A stretch of 37,874 nucleotides of DNA from DASZHJ01 sp035581425 (GCA_035581425.1 DATJVP010000144.1:1-37874), one strand, 5' to 3'. Shown: positions 24,866 to 33,235, counted from the stretch's first letter. The notes: generated by a model not told the origin, from the letters alone. Program-made: numbers and translations.

Positions 24866-25561
24866 GTGCCGCTCACCGCCCTCGAAGTCAGCGCGCTCGA
24901 GCTCAGCCTTCGCGTTGCCCTCGTGAGCGTGCTCACGAGCCTGCCCTTTGGCCTCGCCGCAGCCTGGCTGCTTGCGCGTACCAGGTTTCCGGGCAAGAGC
25001 CTCATCGACGGCTTGATCCACCTTCCCTTGGTGCTGCCGCCGGTCGTCGTGGGCTATGCGCTCCTCGTGCTTTTCGGACGTCGAGGCGTCGTTGGCGCCT
25101 GGCTCTACGAGAGCCTCGGCATCACCCTCGCCTTCGACTGGAAGGGTGCGGCGCTTGCCTCGGCGGTAATGGCGTTTCCGCTGATGGTCCGCGCGATCCG
25201 CCTCTCGCTCGAAGCCGTCGACCGCCGGCTCGAAGCCGCCGCACGCACGCTCGGCGCGGGGCCGCTTCGCGTCTTGCTCACGGTGACGATACCGCTGACG
25301 GCGCCCGGCATCCTAACCGGCGCGATCCTCGCCTTCGCGCGCAGCGTGGGCGAGTTCGGCGCCACCATCACCTTCGTCTCGAACATTCCGGAGGTGACGC
25401 AAACGCTTCCGCTCGCGCTCTATAGCCTGATCCAGCAGCCCGGCGGCGAGGCAGCCGCGGCGCGCCTCACGATCATCGCGATCGTCGTGGCGCTCCTCGC
25501 TCTCATCGCCTCCGAAATCCTGGCACGGCGGATCGCGCGGCGGATCGCGGGGGCTGCGTGA
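24866..25561 (+). CDS. modB: Molybdate ABC transporter permease
   Basis: This 231-residue inner-membrane permease has five or six helices. LIDGLIHLPLVLPPVVVGYALLVLFGRRG is the hallmark ModB opening, and the EAA loop is LEAAARTLGAGPLRVLLTVTIPLTAPG. It then has GAILAFARSVGEFGATITFVSN, also diagnostic. It begins with GTG at 24866, six nt after GAGG, and 22 nt after metC, so it may share that transcript. Its stop overlaps the modC start (GTGA). modA, the binding protein, is not next to it. The family can also carry tungstate. Confidence 0.92.
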   Translation: MPLTALEVSALELSLRVALVSVLTSLPFGLAAAWLLARTRFPGKSLIDGLIHLPLVLPPVVVGYALLVLFGRRGVVGAWLYESLGITLAFDWKGAALASAVMAFPLMVRAIRLSLEAVDRRLEAAARTLGAGPLRVLLTVTIPLTAPGILTGAILAFARSVGEFGATITFVSNIPEVTQTLPLALYSLIQQPGGEAAAARLTIIAIVVALLALIASEILARRIARRIAGAA

Positions 25562-26688
25562 TCGAGCTCGACATCGAGAAGCGCCTCGGCGCCTTCGATC
25601 TCGCCGTCCGGTTCAGCGCGCCGGAGACGGGCATTACCGCAATTTTTGGCCGCTCCGGAGCTGGCAAGACCTCCGTCGTGAACGCGCTCGCAGGCCTGCT
25701 GCGGCCCGATCGCGGAACGATCAAGGTCGGGGAGGAGATCCTATTCTCCTCCGAGGCCGGGATCGACCGGCGCCCGGAACAGCGACGGCTCGGCTATGTC
25801 TTCCAGGAGTCGCGAATTTTTCCGCACTACTCCGTGCGCGGCAATCTCCGCTATGGCATGAGGCGCGGCGCGGCCTCGCATCCCACGCTGTCATTCGATG
25901 CGGTGGTCGAGCTGCTGCGCCTCGACCCTCTGCTCGAGCGCCGGCCGCGCGATCTCTCCGGCGGCGAGAGGCAACGCGTGGCGATCGGCAGAGCGCTTCT
26001 CGCGGCGCCGCGGCTTCTGCTGATGGACGAGCCGCTCGCCTCGCTCGACATCGCGCACCGCGCTGAGATCATCCCCTTCATCGAGCGCCTCCGCGACCGG
26101 CTGAGCATCCCCATCGTCTATGTGAGCCACGCCATGGAGGAGATCATCCATCTCGGGGACACTCTGGTGATGATGTCCGAAGGACGCGTGGCCGCGGTCG
26201 GCCCCGTTGAGGAGATTGCGAGCCGTCTCGATCTCCGGCCCCTCACGGGCCGTTTCGGTGCTGGCTCCGTCATTCGCACGACCGTCGCCGGAAGCGATCT
26301 CGTCTTCGGCTTGAGCGAGCTCAGCTTTCCCGGTGGACGTCTCAGAGTGCCGCATCTTGGCTTGCCGCTCGGCACGCCCGTGCGCGCACGCATCCGCGCC
26401 CGCGACGTCTCGCTCGCGCTTGCCCCGCCCAAGGGCATCTCCATCCTCAATATTTTTGCGGGACGCGTCGTCGAGATCGCGCAAGACGCGGACCCCATGG
26501 TCGAGGTGCGCCTCGATATCGGAACCGCCGCGCGGCCGGTGCCGCTTTGGGCGCGCATCACCCGCCGCTCCACCCACGAGCTCACGCTCGAGGTCGGAAA
26601 ACCCGTCTACGCCCTCGTCAAATCCGTCGCCCTCGGGCGCACGAGCTTCAGCCCCTATGACGCGTCGGCGGAGCAGGATGGCGGCTGA
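25558..26688 (+). CDS. modC: Molybdate ABC transporter ATPase
   Basis: The 376-residue ATPase has Walker A GRSGAGKTS (31-39), LGYVFQESRIFPHYSVRGNL around the Q-loop, signature LSGGERQRVAIGRAL, and Walker B LLLMDEPLASLD. A C-terminal Mop/TOBE domain (about 290-360) with LNIFAGRVVEIAQDADPMVEV would bind molybdate and give feedback control. Translation begins at GTG overlapping the modB stop, so synthesis is coupled. It works with ModB and a ModA that must be encoded elsewhere. Its stop is 8 nt from the convergent gene at 26697. Confidence 0.94.
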   Translation: MIELDIEKRLGAFDLAVRFSAPETGITAIFGRSGAGKTSVVNALAGLLRPDRGTIKVGEEILFSSEAGIDRRPEQRRLGYVFQESRIFPHYSVRGNLRYGMRRGAASHPTLSFDAVVELLRLDPLLERRPRDLSGGERQRVAIGRALLAAPRLLLMDEPLASLDIAHRAEIIPFIERLRDRLSIPIVYVSHAMEEIIHLGDTLVMMSEGRVAAVGPVEEIASRLDLRPLTGRFGAGSVIRTTVAGSDLVFGLSELSFPGGRLRVPHLGLPLGTPVRARIRARDVSLALAPPKGISILNIFAGRVVEIAQDADPMVEVRLDIGTAARPVPLWARITRRSTHELTLEVGKPVYALVKSVALGRTSFSPYDASAEQDGG

Positions 26689-26696
26689 GCGAGCGT

Positions 26697-27215
26697 CTAC
26701 TCGAGCGTCACCGAGAAGCCCGCGCGCTCGCCGTTGACGGAGGCGCGAACTGAATACGCCCCCGGCGGCAGCCGCACATTGTTGCCGTAGTGCAGGTCGT
26801 CCGGTCCTGCCTCGATCCCGTACATCCGGGCAACCGGCACGGAATTCCATCGCTTGTCGGGACCGGCGATCGCAATGGTGACATGCGCCTCCGCAACGAC
26901 CTTGCCGGTCGCCCGCGAGACCACGTGAAGCTCTAGGTGGCGCTCGTCGGGCACTGGCCCACCGGCGGGCTCGTGGCCCAATCCGCCGATCTCCGCGCTC
27001 AGCCTCCCGCCGAGCATGATCTCGCCAACGTCGGGATGACGCAGCCGCGCCTCCGTCGGCGTGTACATCGCCTCGGCGGGACCGATTTGCAGCACGATCC
27101 GATAATGCGGTGTGAGCGCCTCACGCTCGCCGGAGGCATGCTCCGCGCGCGCGGCGAAAACCAAGCAGAAACCCGCCAGCAAGGCTGGCAACAGCAGCAA
27201 CCGTCCCCTTCTCAT
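26697..27215 (-). CDS. Secreted protein, possible P19/Tp34-like metal-binding relative
   Basis: The 172-residue protein has a signal peptide (MRRGRLLLLPALLAGFCLVFAARA, then EHASGE). The mature domain is beta-rich: HYRIVLQIGPAEAMYTP, then PDERHLELHVVSRATGKVV, then DDLHYGNNVRLPPGAYSVRASV at the end. The HLELHV strand plus HYGNNVxLPxGxY pattern recalls periplasmic iron/copper proteins of the P19/Tp34 group, which also end in a HYGxNVxLPxGxY strand. The resemblance is only by eye, and the overall order of the Met/His ligands is not clear, so the function is uncertain. It is convergent with modC and followed on its promoter side by a 425-nt gap. Confidence 0.6.
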   Translation of the reverse strand: MRRGRLLLLPALLAGFCLVFAARAEHASGEREALTPHYRIVLQIGPAEAMYTPTEARLRHPDVGEIMLGGRLSAEIGGLGHEPAGGPVPDERHLELHVVSRATGKVVAEAHVTIAIAGPDKRWNSVPVARMYGIEAGPDDLHYGNNVRLPPGAYSVRASVNGERAGFSVTLE

Positions 27216-27557
27216 CTCTCGGGCCGCCTATCCCTTCGCGCGATGCCCGAAATTACGCCGCGCGAGCCCGAATACAAGCGAGGCCCGGGCCGTTGTCTTG
27301 CCGATCGCTGGATGGAATTTCGAATGGCGTTCCTGTCACAAAAATGCAATATCAGCACGCAATCTGCAGGGTCGAGCGCACTACCGGGCGTTTGGCCGCG
27401 CTCAGTGAGAATGCGTGGGCCCGAAGGTATCACCACTTTTGCGAGTGCCGGCAATGAGCGCAAAGGACATCGCACCGATTCGGTGTGCCCTGGGATTCTT
27501 CGAAGTCTTGAGCGACAACAAGTGGATGTTCCGAATGACTCCGCCCCGGAATATCTC
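27216..27557. other. Gene-free intergenic stretch
   Basis: No convincing gene lies here; the short open frames lack family features and one crosses the next gene in another frame. The sequence is somewhat AT-richer than the coding DNA around it. It should carry the promoter of the leftward secreted-protein gene, which I could not place. The rightward promoter of the XRE gene lies immediately after. Confidence 0.5.
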
Positions 27558-27586
27558 TTTCACAACCCCACCGTGCACACTATAAT
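27558..27586 (+). promoter_or_regulatory. Sigma-70-type promoter for XRE regulator gene
   Basis: A perfect -10 box TATAAT (27581-27586) is preceded, at a 17-nt spacer, by TTTCAC (27558-27563), which shares four of six positions with the -35 consensus TTGACA. Transcription would begin near 27593, leaving a leader of about 48 nt before the GGAGG and ATG of the XRE gene. A perfect TATAAT is unusual in this G+C-rich DNA. Confidence 0.65.
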
Positions 27587-27640
27587 AGGGCATCGTGGAG
27601 GAGCTTCGAGGGGGATTATCGTCGTTATCAGGAGGTCTTG

Positions 27641-28078
27641 ATGCAGTCGCGTTCGCCGCAGCAGGAGCGGCCCAGACACGGGCGCCGCCGTCGTACTGTA
27701 AAGGAGCACGGGCCAGATCCCGCCGACGTTCATGTCGGCTCGCGCCTGCGATTGGCCCGGGGTTTGTTGGGTCTCAGCCAGGTGCAAGTAGCGCAAGCGC
27801 TGGGCGTGTCGTTCCAGGCAGTGCAGAAGTATGAGCGCGGCGAGATTCGCGTCAGTGCGAGCCGGCTCCTTCAGGCCTCTCGGCTGCTGGGGCAGCCGCT
27901 GGAGTTCTTCTTCGAAGGATTAGACGCTCCCACCGCGCCCGAGGGGGACAAGGGCGAATTCGTCAGGGCGGAGTTGGAGCTGCTCCGGGCGTTCCGGGCT
28001 TTGCCGGACTCGGAGTTGCAACGTCAAGTGCTGCGATTGGTGCGCAGCATGGGACGCGTGGGCGCGAGCGCCGCCTAG
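27641..28078 (+). CDS. XRE-family helix-turn-helix transcription regulator
   Basis: This 145-residue DNA-binding protein has a basic N-terminal tail (RPRHGRRRRTVKEHG). The HTH domain at about 33-88 reads GSRLRLARGLLGLSQVQVAQALGVSFQAVQKYERGEIRVSASRL, then LLQASRLLGQPLEFFFEGL. The C-terminal helical part (about 105-135) contains ELELLRAFRALPDSELQRQVLRLVRSM and may dimerise. A single TTG precedes ATG 27641, which follows GGAGG by 5 nt. This layout (basic tail, HTH, C-terminal helix) is common among small alphaproteobacterial regulators of unknown targets. It is likely autoregulated through the strong promoter just upstream, but no operator was found. Confidence 0.9.
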   Translation: MQSRSPQQERPRHGRRRRTVKEHGPDPADVHVGSRLRLARGLLGLSQVQVAQALGVSFQAVQKYERGEIRVSASRLLQASRLLGQPLEFFFEGLDAPTAPEGDKGEFVRAELELLRAFRALPDSELQRQVLRLVRSMGRVGASAA

Positions 28079-28276
28079 ATCGCGAGCCCGGAAGAATTCC
28101 GGGCCACGTTTTCGACTTCAAGCGACAGTTTGGCCGGTCGAGCGAGCGCTCGCTCCGAAGGACGGCTCATGTTCCCGGCACAATGCCACGGCGCTCGCGA
28201 TTCGAACCGCGGCAGACGCCGAGTTCCGCTAGTCTCCTCCCTGCCGTCTGTACCGGCGCGAGAGAGGAGTCCCCGC

Positions 28277-28678
28277 ATGCTGAAAGCCGTCGTCTTCACC
28301 GCCCTGCTCGTCGCTTGGACGCCCTCCGCCTTTGCAATCGACGACACGCCCGCCAACCGGCGGGCAGAGGCCGAGCGCTATGTGCAGTCCGTCGACGTCC
28401 AGACCTTTTGGAACACTTGGGCCGTCATCCTCGCGGGGTCGCGCCCGCCCGATCAGCAGCAGGCCGCGCTCGACAAGTTGCGCAATGTGGATCCGAGCCG
28501 TATCCGCGCGATCATGGTCGACACCTGCATCAAGATCTACACGGCGGACGAACTCTCGGGCATGGCGAAGTTCTACAATTCGCCCGTCGGCAAGGCGGTC
28601 CTCAAGAAATCGCCGGATTTCGACAGAACTCTCACGGCCGGCATTCAGGCGGAAGCGCAGCGCGTGCTGGGTCAGTAA
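28277..28678 (+). CDS. DUF2059 exported protein
   Basis: The 133-residue product has a signal peptide (MLKAVVFTALLVAWTPSAFA) and a helical DUF2059-like domain. The domain includes RRAEAERYVQSVDVQTFW, YTADELSGMAKFYNSPVGKAVLKKSPDFD and the final QAEAQRVLG; the F-Y-x-S-P-x-G-K-A segment is the recognisable core. The family is predicted periplasmic and has no assigned activity. ATG 28277 has GAGAGGAG about 7 nt upstream and gives the signal peptide; the open frame upstream is non-conserved. Its TAA abuts the stop of the DUF1194 gene on the other strand with no gap. Confidence 0.85.
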   Translation: MLKAVVFTALLVAWTPSAFAIDDTPANRRAEAERYVQSVDVQTFWNTWAVILAGSRPPDQQQAALDKLRNVDPSRIRAIMVDTCIKIYTADELSGMAKFYNSPVGKAVLKKSPDFDRTLTAGIQAEAQRVLGQ

Positions 28679-29422
28679 TTACGGTCTCGGCGATGCCAGG
28701 CGCGCCATGCGATGGCGGAGCTCTCGCTGCTCGCCCGCAATCTCCTGGATGAGCTTCCGGAGGATTGCATCCGCGAAATCCTCGTAACGGTCGATCGCGA
28801 TGACGAAGGCGCCGGGCCCGCCGATGACATTGGTGCGATAATACTCGTCGAGTTCCGGCTCCAGGGTAAGGATCGGGAGGCCGTTGATCGCGATCCCCGC
28901 GCGCAGCGCGTCGTCCCGCGCGTTCTCCGCGGGTCGGCCGCGATTGTTGGAGCCGTCGCCGGAGACGTCGATCACGCGGCGCTCGCCGCGAAAGCCGCTC
29001 AACGCGAAGAGATCGACGGCCCGGTCGATGGCACCGCTGATGGAAGTCCCGCCGCTGAAGAGTGCCCGCGGCGCTGCAGCGATCGCAGCCGAGAAGCGTG
29101 CCGCCGAGGCCGCATCGTCGATGCGGGCCCAATCCACGACCTGCGTCTGCATTGCGGGGCCCGTCCATTGTGTCATTGTCACGGCGATCGCGCGACGCAT
29201 CCCTGAGCGGATCGCATCCAGCACGTTGGCGTTGGCAAAGGCCTCGGCGTAGCCCTCTTTTTGCAGCTCGAACCGGTCGCTGCTGACGCTGCCGGAGGTG
29301 TCAACCGCCAGGACCAGCTCGACGTCGACCAGAATCGGCTCGGCGGCGAGCGCGAGCGATCTTCCCAACGCGCCCAGAGCCGCGAGGCAGCCGAGCCCCA
29401 GAATTCGACGACGATGCTGCAC
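28679..29422 (-). CDS. DUF1194 von Willebrand A-like exported protein
   Basis: The 247-residue protein carries a VWA-type metal-ion-dependent adhesion site: DTSGSVS opens the MIDAS, then SGGTSISGAIDRA supplies the Thr/Ser, and VSGDGSNNRG the Asp/Gly. The body follows DUF1194 (VDVELVLAVDTSGSV, ending EDFADAILRKLIQEIAG). These proteins are secreted or periplasmic in many alphaproteobacteria and probably mediate divalent-metal-dependent contacts. I chose GTG 29422 with GAGG upstream: it gives a signal peptide (MQHRRRILGLGCLAALGALGRSLALAAEP), whereas the longer frame to 29497 prepends a Cys/Pro-rich segment without a signal. Confidence 0.85.
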   Translation of the reverse strand: MQHRRRILGLGCLAALGALGRSLALAAEPILVDVELVLAVDTSGSVSSDRFELQKEGYAEAFANANVLDAIRSGMRRAIAVTMTQWTGPAMQTQVVDWARIDDAASAARFSAAIAAAPRALFSGGTSISGAIDRAVDLFALSGFRGERRVIDVSGDGSNNRGRPAENARDDALRAGIAINGLPILTLEPELDEYYRTNVIGGPGAFVIAIDRYEDFADAILRKLIQEIAGEQRELRHRMARLASPRP

Positions 29423-29552
29423 GCCAGCGGCCCTCCCCGTAGCAGCGCAAAGCCCATGGTAGCGGGGTTCACGGGGAAAATGGCAACTCGCTTGCATTGA
29501 ACGGGGCGGCGCTCCATCTTAGCCGCGGCGAACGGACCGCAAGGAGACGGGG

Positions 29553-29825
29553 TTGGTAAAGGAAGACTTGATCGAGTTCGAAGGCACCGTGCTGGAGCTT
29601 CTCCCGGACGCTCGGTTCCGCGTACGCCTCGACAACGGCCACGAGACGCTTGCCTACACCTCCGGCAAGATGCGGAAGAATCGCATCCGCGTTCTCGCGG
29701 GCGACCGCGTCACCGTGGAAATGACGCCCTACGACCTCACGCGCGGCCGTTTGAGCTTCCGACACAAGGACGAGCGCTCTTCGTCCGCGCCCAACTCCCC
29801 GCGCCCACGTCACCGCGGCCGTTAA
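29553..29825 (+). CDS. infA: Translation initiation factor IF-1 paralogue
   Basis: The 90-residue protein is an OB-fold IF-1, which binds the 30S A site. KEDLIEFEGTVLELLPDARFRVRLDNGHETLAYTSGKMRKNRIRVLAGDRVTVEMTPYDLTRGRL matches IF-1 closely over the first 72 residues. Unlike a standard infA product it starts with TTG (AAGGAG upstream) and ends with a Ser/Pro/Arg/His-rich tail (DERSSSAPNSPRPRHRGR) beyond the usual 72 residues. It precedes an RNA helicase gene. Such variants occur in alphaproteobacteria as a second infA copy, often with cold-shock or DEAD-box genes; whether it replaces or supplements the housekeeping infA cannot be told from here. Confidence 0.88.
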   Translation: MVKEDLIEFEGTVLELLPDARFRVRLDNGHETLAYTSGKMRKNRIRVLAGDRVTVEMTPYDLTRGRLSFRHKDERSSSAPNSPRPRHRGR

Positions 29826-30066
29826 GAATTCGGTAACTTGCGATTGCGCTTGACTTAAGCGTCGCGAGGGCCCATCTACGGGCTGAGAACGATTTCTCGC
29901 GATCGCGCGATGCGCCCTGGCCCATAGGCAGAGAGGCGCGGCATTCCCGAGACCATCGCCAGCAACCAACCGTCTCGGCCGCGCGCGAGAGACGGACCAT
30001 AACGCCGCAGCCCATACGCATCCAAGGAGATGCCGGCTCGAGCGGCTTAGAAAGACTCATCTCACC

Positions 30067-31275
30067 GTGACTACATCCTTCACCGATCTCGGCATCGCCG
30101 AGCCGCTCCTGCGTGCGCTCGCCGCCGAGGGCTATGCCGAGCCGACACCGATCCAAGGAAGCGCGATCCCGCATCTACTGCAGGGACGCGACCTCCTTGG
30201 CATCGCCCAGACGGGCACCGGCAAGACTGCGGCCTTCGCGCTTCCGATGTTGCAGCAGCTCGCGGCCCGCCGCGAGCGCGCGGCGCCTCGGAGCTGTCGC
30301 TCTCTCATCCTCACGCCGACCCGCGAGCTCGCGGCTCAGATCGGCGAGAGTTTCCGCGGGTACGGGCGTTACCTCGGCCTGCGCCATGCCGTGATCTTCG
30401 GCGGCGTCGGCCAGCAGCCCCAGGTCGATGCGCTCGCCCGCGGCCCCGACATCCTCGTCGCAACGCCCGGCCGTCTCCTCGACCTGATGCAGCAAGGCCA
30501 TGCGAAACTCGACGGCGTCTCGATCTTCGTCCTCGACGAGGCCGACCGCATGCTGGATATGGGCTTCGTTCGCGACGTCCGCCGGATCGTAGCGGCGCTG
30601 CCGAAGCGACGTCAGACCCTGCTCTTCTCCGCGACCATGCCCGCGGACATCGCGCGCCTCGCCGCGGAGATCCTGACGGATCCGCTGCGCGTCGAGGTGA
30701 CGCCGCAGGCGACGACGGTGGAGCTCATCGACCAGCGCGTCTATCACGTCGATGCCGGCAATAAGCGCGCGCTCCTCGCGGAAGTCCTGCGCGATCCGAC
30801 ACTCTCCCGCGTCATCGTCTTCACCCGCACTAAGCACGGCGCCAATCGCGTGAGCGAGCATCTGAGCCGAAGCGGCGTGGCTGCCGAGGCGATCCACGGC
30901 AACAAGTCGCAGACCGCGCGGCAGCGCGCGCTCGAGAACTTCCGCCGCGGACGCGCGCGGGTGCTGGTCGCAACCGACATCGCCGCGCGCGGCATCGACA
31001 TCGACGGCATCACCCATGTCGTCAACTTCGAGCTCCCGAACGTTCCCGAGAGCTACGTGCATCGGATCGGCCGAACCGCGCGCGCGGGCGCGAGCGGAAT
31101 CGCCCTCTCCTTCTGCGCACACGATGAGCGGTCTTATCTCGTCGACATTGAGCGTCTGATCGGCCGTCGCATCGCGGTGGTGAACGACCACGGCTTCCGT
31201 GCCGTACCCGTGGCGAACCCGCGGCCGCAGGCTGCCGCGCCCGCCCGCAATCGTCACCACCGCCGGCGACGGTAA
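30067..31275 (+). CDS. rhlE: DEAD-box RNA helicase, RhlE type
   Basis: This 402-residue ATP-dependent RNA helicase shows the Q motif (FTDLGIAEPLLRALAAEGYAEPTPIQGSAIP), motif I AQTGTGKT, Ia PTRELA, II DEAD in VLDEADRMLDMGF, III SAT, and VI HRIGRTARAG. The C-terminus is short and basic (NRHHRRRR), close to RhlE-type helicases that act in ribosome assembly and RNA decay. GTG 30067 is the best start; the 241-nt gap after infA has little clear structure apart from CTTGAC near 29846, which could be part of a promoter. It lies 37 nt from the convergent amidohydrolase stop. Confidence 0.93.
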   Translation: MTTSFTDLGIAEPLLRALAAEGYAEPTPIQGSAIPHLLQGRDLLGIAQTGTGKTAAFALPMLQQLAARRERAAPRSCRSLILTPTRELAAQIGESFRGYGRYLGLRHAVIFGGVGQQPQVDALARGPDILVATPGRLLDLMQQGHAKLDGVSIFVLDEADRMLDMGFVRDVRRIVAALPKRRQTLLFSATMPADIARLAAEILTDPLRVEVTPQATTVELIDQRVYHVDAGNKRALLAEVLRDPTLSRVIVFTRTKHGANRVSEHLSRSGVAAEAIHGNKSQTARQRALENFRRGRARVLVATDIAARGIDIDGITHVVNFELPNVPESYVHRIGRTARAGASGIALSFCAHDERSYLVDIERLIGRRIAVVNDHGFRAVPVANPRPQAAAPARNRHHRRRR

Positions 31276-31281
31276 TCTCGC

Positions 31282-31307
31282 GCCCTCCCTCCTCGAGGGG
31301 GAGGGGC
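31282..31307. terminator. G+C-rich inverted repeat between convergent genes
   Basis: GCCCTCCCTCC folds against GGGGGAGGGGC with a few wobbles and one mismatch around a tight CTCGAG centre. It lies in the 37-nt gap between rhlE and the amidohydrolase gene. There is no run of T on either side, so it may be a bidirectional terminator helped by Rho or a processing stop, rather than a classical one. Confidence 0.4.
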
Positions 31308-31312
31308 TAATC

Positions 31313-32749
31313 TCAGCTCCGTATCGGCAAAGTCGGCGGAAAAATCCGCGCTGTCGGACGATGCGCGTGGTCGCCCGCGGGCGCGCGCGCGAGCGCGTCG
31401 CGCTGCCCGCGGTTCATCGCCTCGGCGGCGGCCTGCATGTCGATCGTCGTCACCTCGCCGTCGCGGACCACCTGACGGCCGTCCACGAAGACATCCGTGA
31501 TCGCGCGCTCGAGCCCGCTGAAGATGAGGCTCTTCAGGGGATCGTAGAGCGGCTGCAGGCTCGGGTGCCGGAGATCGACCAGCGACAGATCGGCCTTGCA
31601 GCCGGGCGCAAGGCGGCCGATGTCGTCGCGGAGCAACGCCTTTGCCCCGCCGACCGTCGCGGCGTGGAAGACCTCCGCCAGGTCCGTCGCTTCGACGTTG
31701 GTCGCCGCTACCTTGCAGAGCGCCGTCGCCCAGCGCATCTCCTCGACGAAATTGTGCGGGAAAGTGTCGGTGCCGAGCCCGATGTTGATGCCGAGCTTTC
31801 GGTACTTCCCGAAATTCTCGAGGAGGATGCCGCGCCGGACGAACACGTTCGGGCAATGCGCGACCGACGCCTTGGAGCTCGCCATGCGCTCGAGATCGCC
31901 CCGCATAGGCCAGCGGATCCAGCTGTGCTCGTCGACGAAGATGCAGTGCGCGACGATCGCACCCTCATAGAGGAACCCGATGTCGTGGAGCCACTGGATC
32001 GGCGTCTTGCCGTGGCGCGCCACCATCTCCCGGAACTCGACCACACTCTGCGAGGCGTGGATTTGCACGGGGACGTTACGCGCCTTCGCGGCTTCGACGC
32101 TCGCGAGGAGCAGCTCCTCCGTGCAGGTGTCGACCTGCGCGGGGGCGAGCATGCCGAAGAGCCGACCGCTGTTGTGGCGCTTCGCCGCGTCTACGACCTC
32201 GAGCGCCGCTGCCATCGCCTCGCGGCCGGCAGCCTCGTTCCACTCGTACTCCACGCGATGTCCGTTGGGCGTGAACCAGCGTGCGGAGCGGTAGGAAGGC
32301 GCGACGCAGGCGCGGATGCCCGTCCCCGCGAGGTCCTCCAGCCAGCCTGCTCGCGCCATCGAATAATCCGTGAAGGTCGTGACACCGCTTTTCAGGAGCT
32401 CGCCCACTGCAAAGAGCATCGCCGCACGCTTCGCCTCGTCGTCCGGCCGCACCAGCAGCATGAACTCGTAGAGCGAGCTCATGCCGAGCCGCAGCGAGCC
32501 GCGCTCTTCCATGAGGCCTTTATTGAAGGGCTCGGAGGCCGGGTGCGAGTGGATGTTGACGAAGCCCGGCAGCGCCATACGCCCGCGCCCGTCGATCTCG
32601 CGTTCGGCTGGACCGCGGTAGCCCCGCCCCACGAAGACGATGCGGTCTCCTTCGAAGGCGAGATCGGCGTTCGTGAGATAGTCGTGCCGGCTCGTCGCCT
32701 CGTTCCAGGCGACGACCCAATCGGCGTTCCGAACGAGGGTGACGGTCAT
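31313..32749 (-). CDS. Amidohydrolase family protein (ATZ/TRZ-like)
   Basis: The 478-residue metal-dependent hydrolase has H67/H69 in NIHSHPASEPF. A third His is in QIHASQS, another in VAHCIFVDEHSW, and a later Asp in GLGTDTFPHN. This HxH...H...H...D set defines the amidohydrolase (TIM-barrel) superfamily. Overall it resembles cytosine deaminase, chlorohydrolase and other ATZ/TRZ-type enzymes that deaminate or dechlorinate N-heterocycles or guanidines; the substrate is unknown. ATG 32749 with GAGG upstream is preferred over 32761. It is divergent from a RidA-family gene, which suggests related nitrogen metabolism. Confidence 0.9.
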   Translation of the reverse strand: MTVTLVRNADWVVAWNEATSRHDYLTNADLAFEGDRIVFVGRGYRGPAEREIDGRGRMALPGFVNIHSHPASEPFNKGLMEERGSLRLGMSSLYEFMLLVRPDDEAKRAAMLFAVGELLKSGVTTFTDYSMARAGWLEDLAGTGIRACVAPSYRSARWFTPNGHRVEYEWNEAAGREAMAAALEVVDAAKRHNSGRLFGMLAPAQVDTCTEELLLASVEAAKARNVPVQIHASQSVVEFREMVARHGKTPIQWLHDIGFLYEGAIVAHCIFVDEHSWIRWPMRGDLERMASSKASVAHCPNVFVRRGILLENFGKYRKLGINIGLGTDTFPHNFVEEMRWATALCKVAATNVEATDLAEVFHAATVGGAKALLRDDIGRLAPGCKADLSLVDLRHPSLQPLYDPLKSLIFSGLERAITDVFVDGRQVVRDGEVTTIDMQAAAEAMNRGQRDALARAPAGDHAHRPTARIFPPTLPIRS

Positions 32750-32836
32750 GGTGCCTCGCATGCGCTCCCGTTGCCTTTGGCGCGCTATGTTGCATCAATC
32801 GGCGACGCCCGCCAGCCCCCAGAGCAGAGGAAGCCC

Positions 32837-33229
32837 GTGACGCGACAGAACCACCTGATGATCCCCGGCGCGCCGACCCCGGTCGCGCCGTTCAGCCACG
32901 CCGTCGAGATCGACGGCTGGCTTTTCGTGACGGGACAGATGCCGACCTGGCCGGGCGACGACGCGCGCGCTCTCCCGGAGGGAATCGAGGCGCAGACGCG
33001 GCGCGTCCTCGACAATCTCGCGATCGTGCTCGCCGGCGCCGGCTATTCGCTGGCGCAGGTCGTTTCAGCCCGCGTCTACCTTGCGGAGTTCAAGCGCGAC
33101 TACGAGCGGATGAACGCGGTCTATCGCGGCTATTTCGCGGAGGGCAGGCTTCCCGCACGCACTTGCATCGGCGTTACAGCGCTCGCGCGCGATGCGCTCG
33201 TGGAGATCGACCTCGTGGCGAGGAAGTAG
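32837..33229 (+). CDS. RidA (YjgF/UK114) family protein
   Basis: This 130-residue enamine/imine deaminase-fold protein belongs to a family that destroys reactive 2-aminoacrylate and related imines made by PLP enzymes. The family lines are present: APFSHAVEIDGWLFVTGQMP, then VSARVYLAEFKRDYERMNAVYRGYF, then PARTCIGVTALARDALVEIDLVA. The Arg in PARTCIGV is the conserved catalytic/anion-binding Arg. It begins at GTG 32837, six nt after AGAGGAAG. RidA members with this divergent arrangement often sit beside amidohydrolases. The stop is 6 nt from the convergent gene at 33236. Confidence 0.93.
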   Translation: MTRQNHLMIPGAPTPVAPFSHAVEIDGWLFVTGQMPTWPGDDARALPEGIEAQTRRVLDNLAIVLAGAGYSLAQVVSARVYLAEFKRDYERMNAVYRGYFAEGRLPARTCIGVTALARDALVEIDLVARK

Positions 33230-33235
33230 CGGAGA

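Noticed and set aside
31199..33229. A 676-residue rightward protein across the amidohydrolase locus
   Set aside because: All but the last 130 residues are the antisense shadow of the amidohydrolase gene; only the RidA end at 32837 is real.
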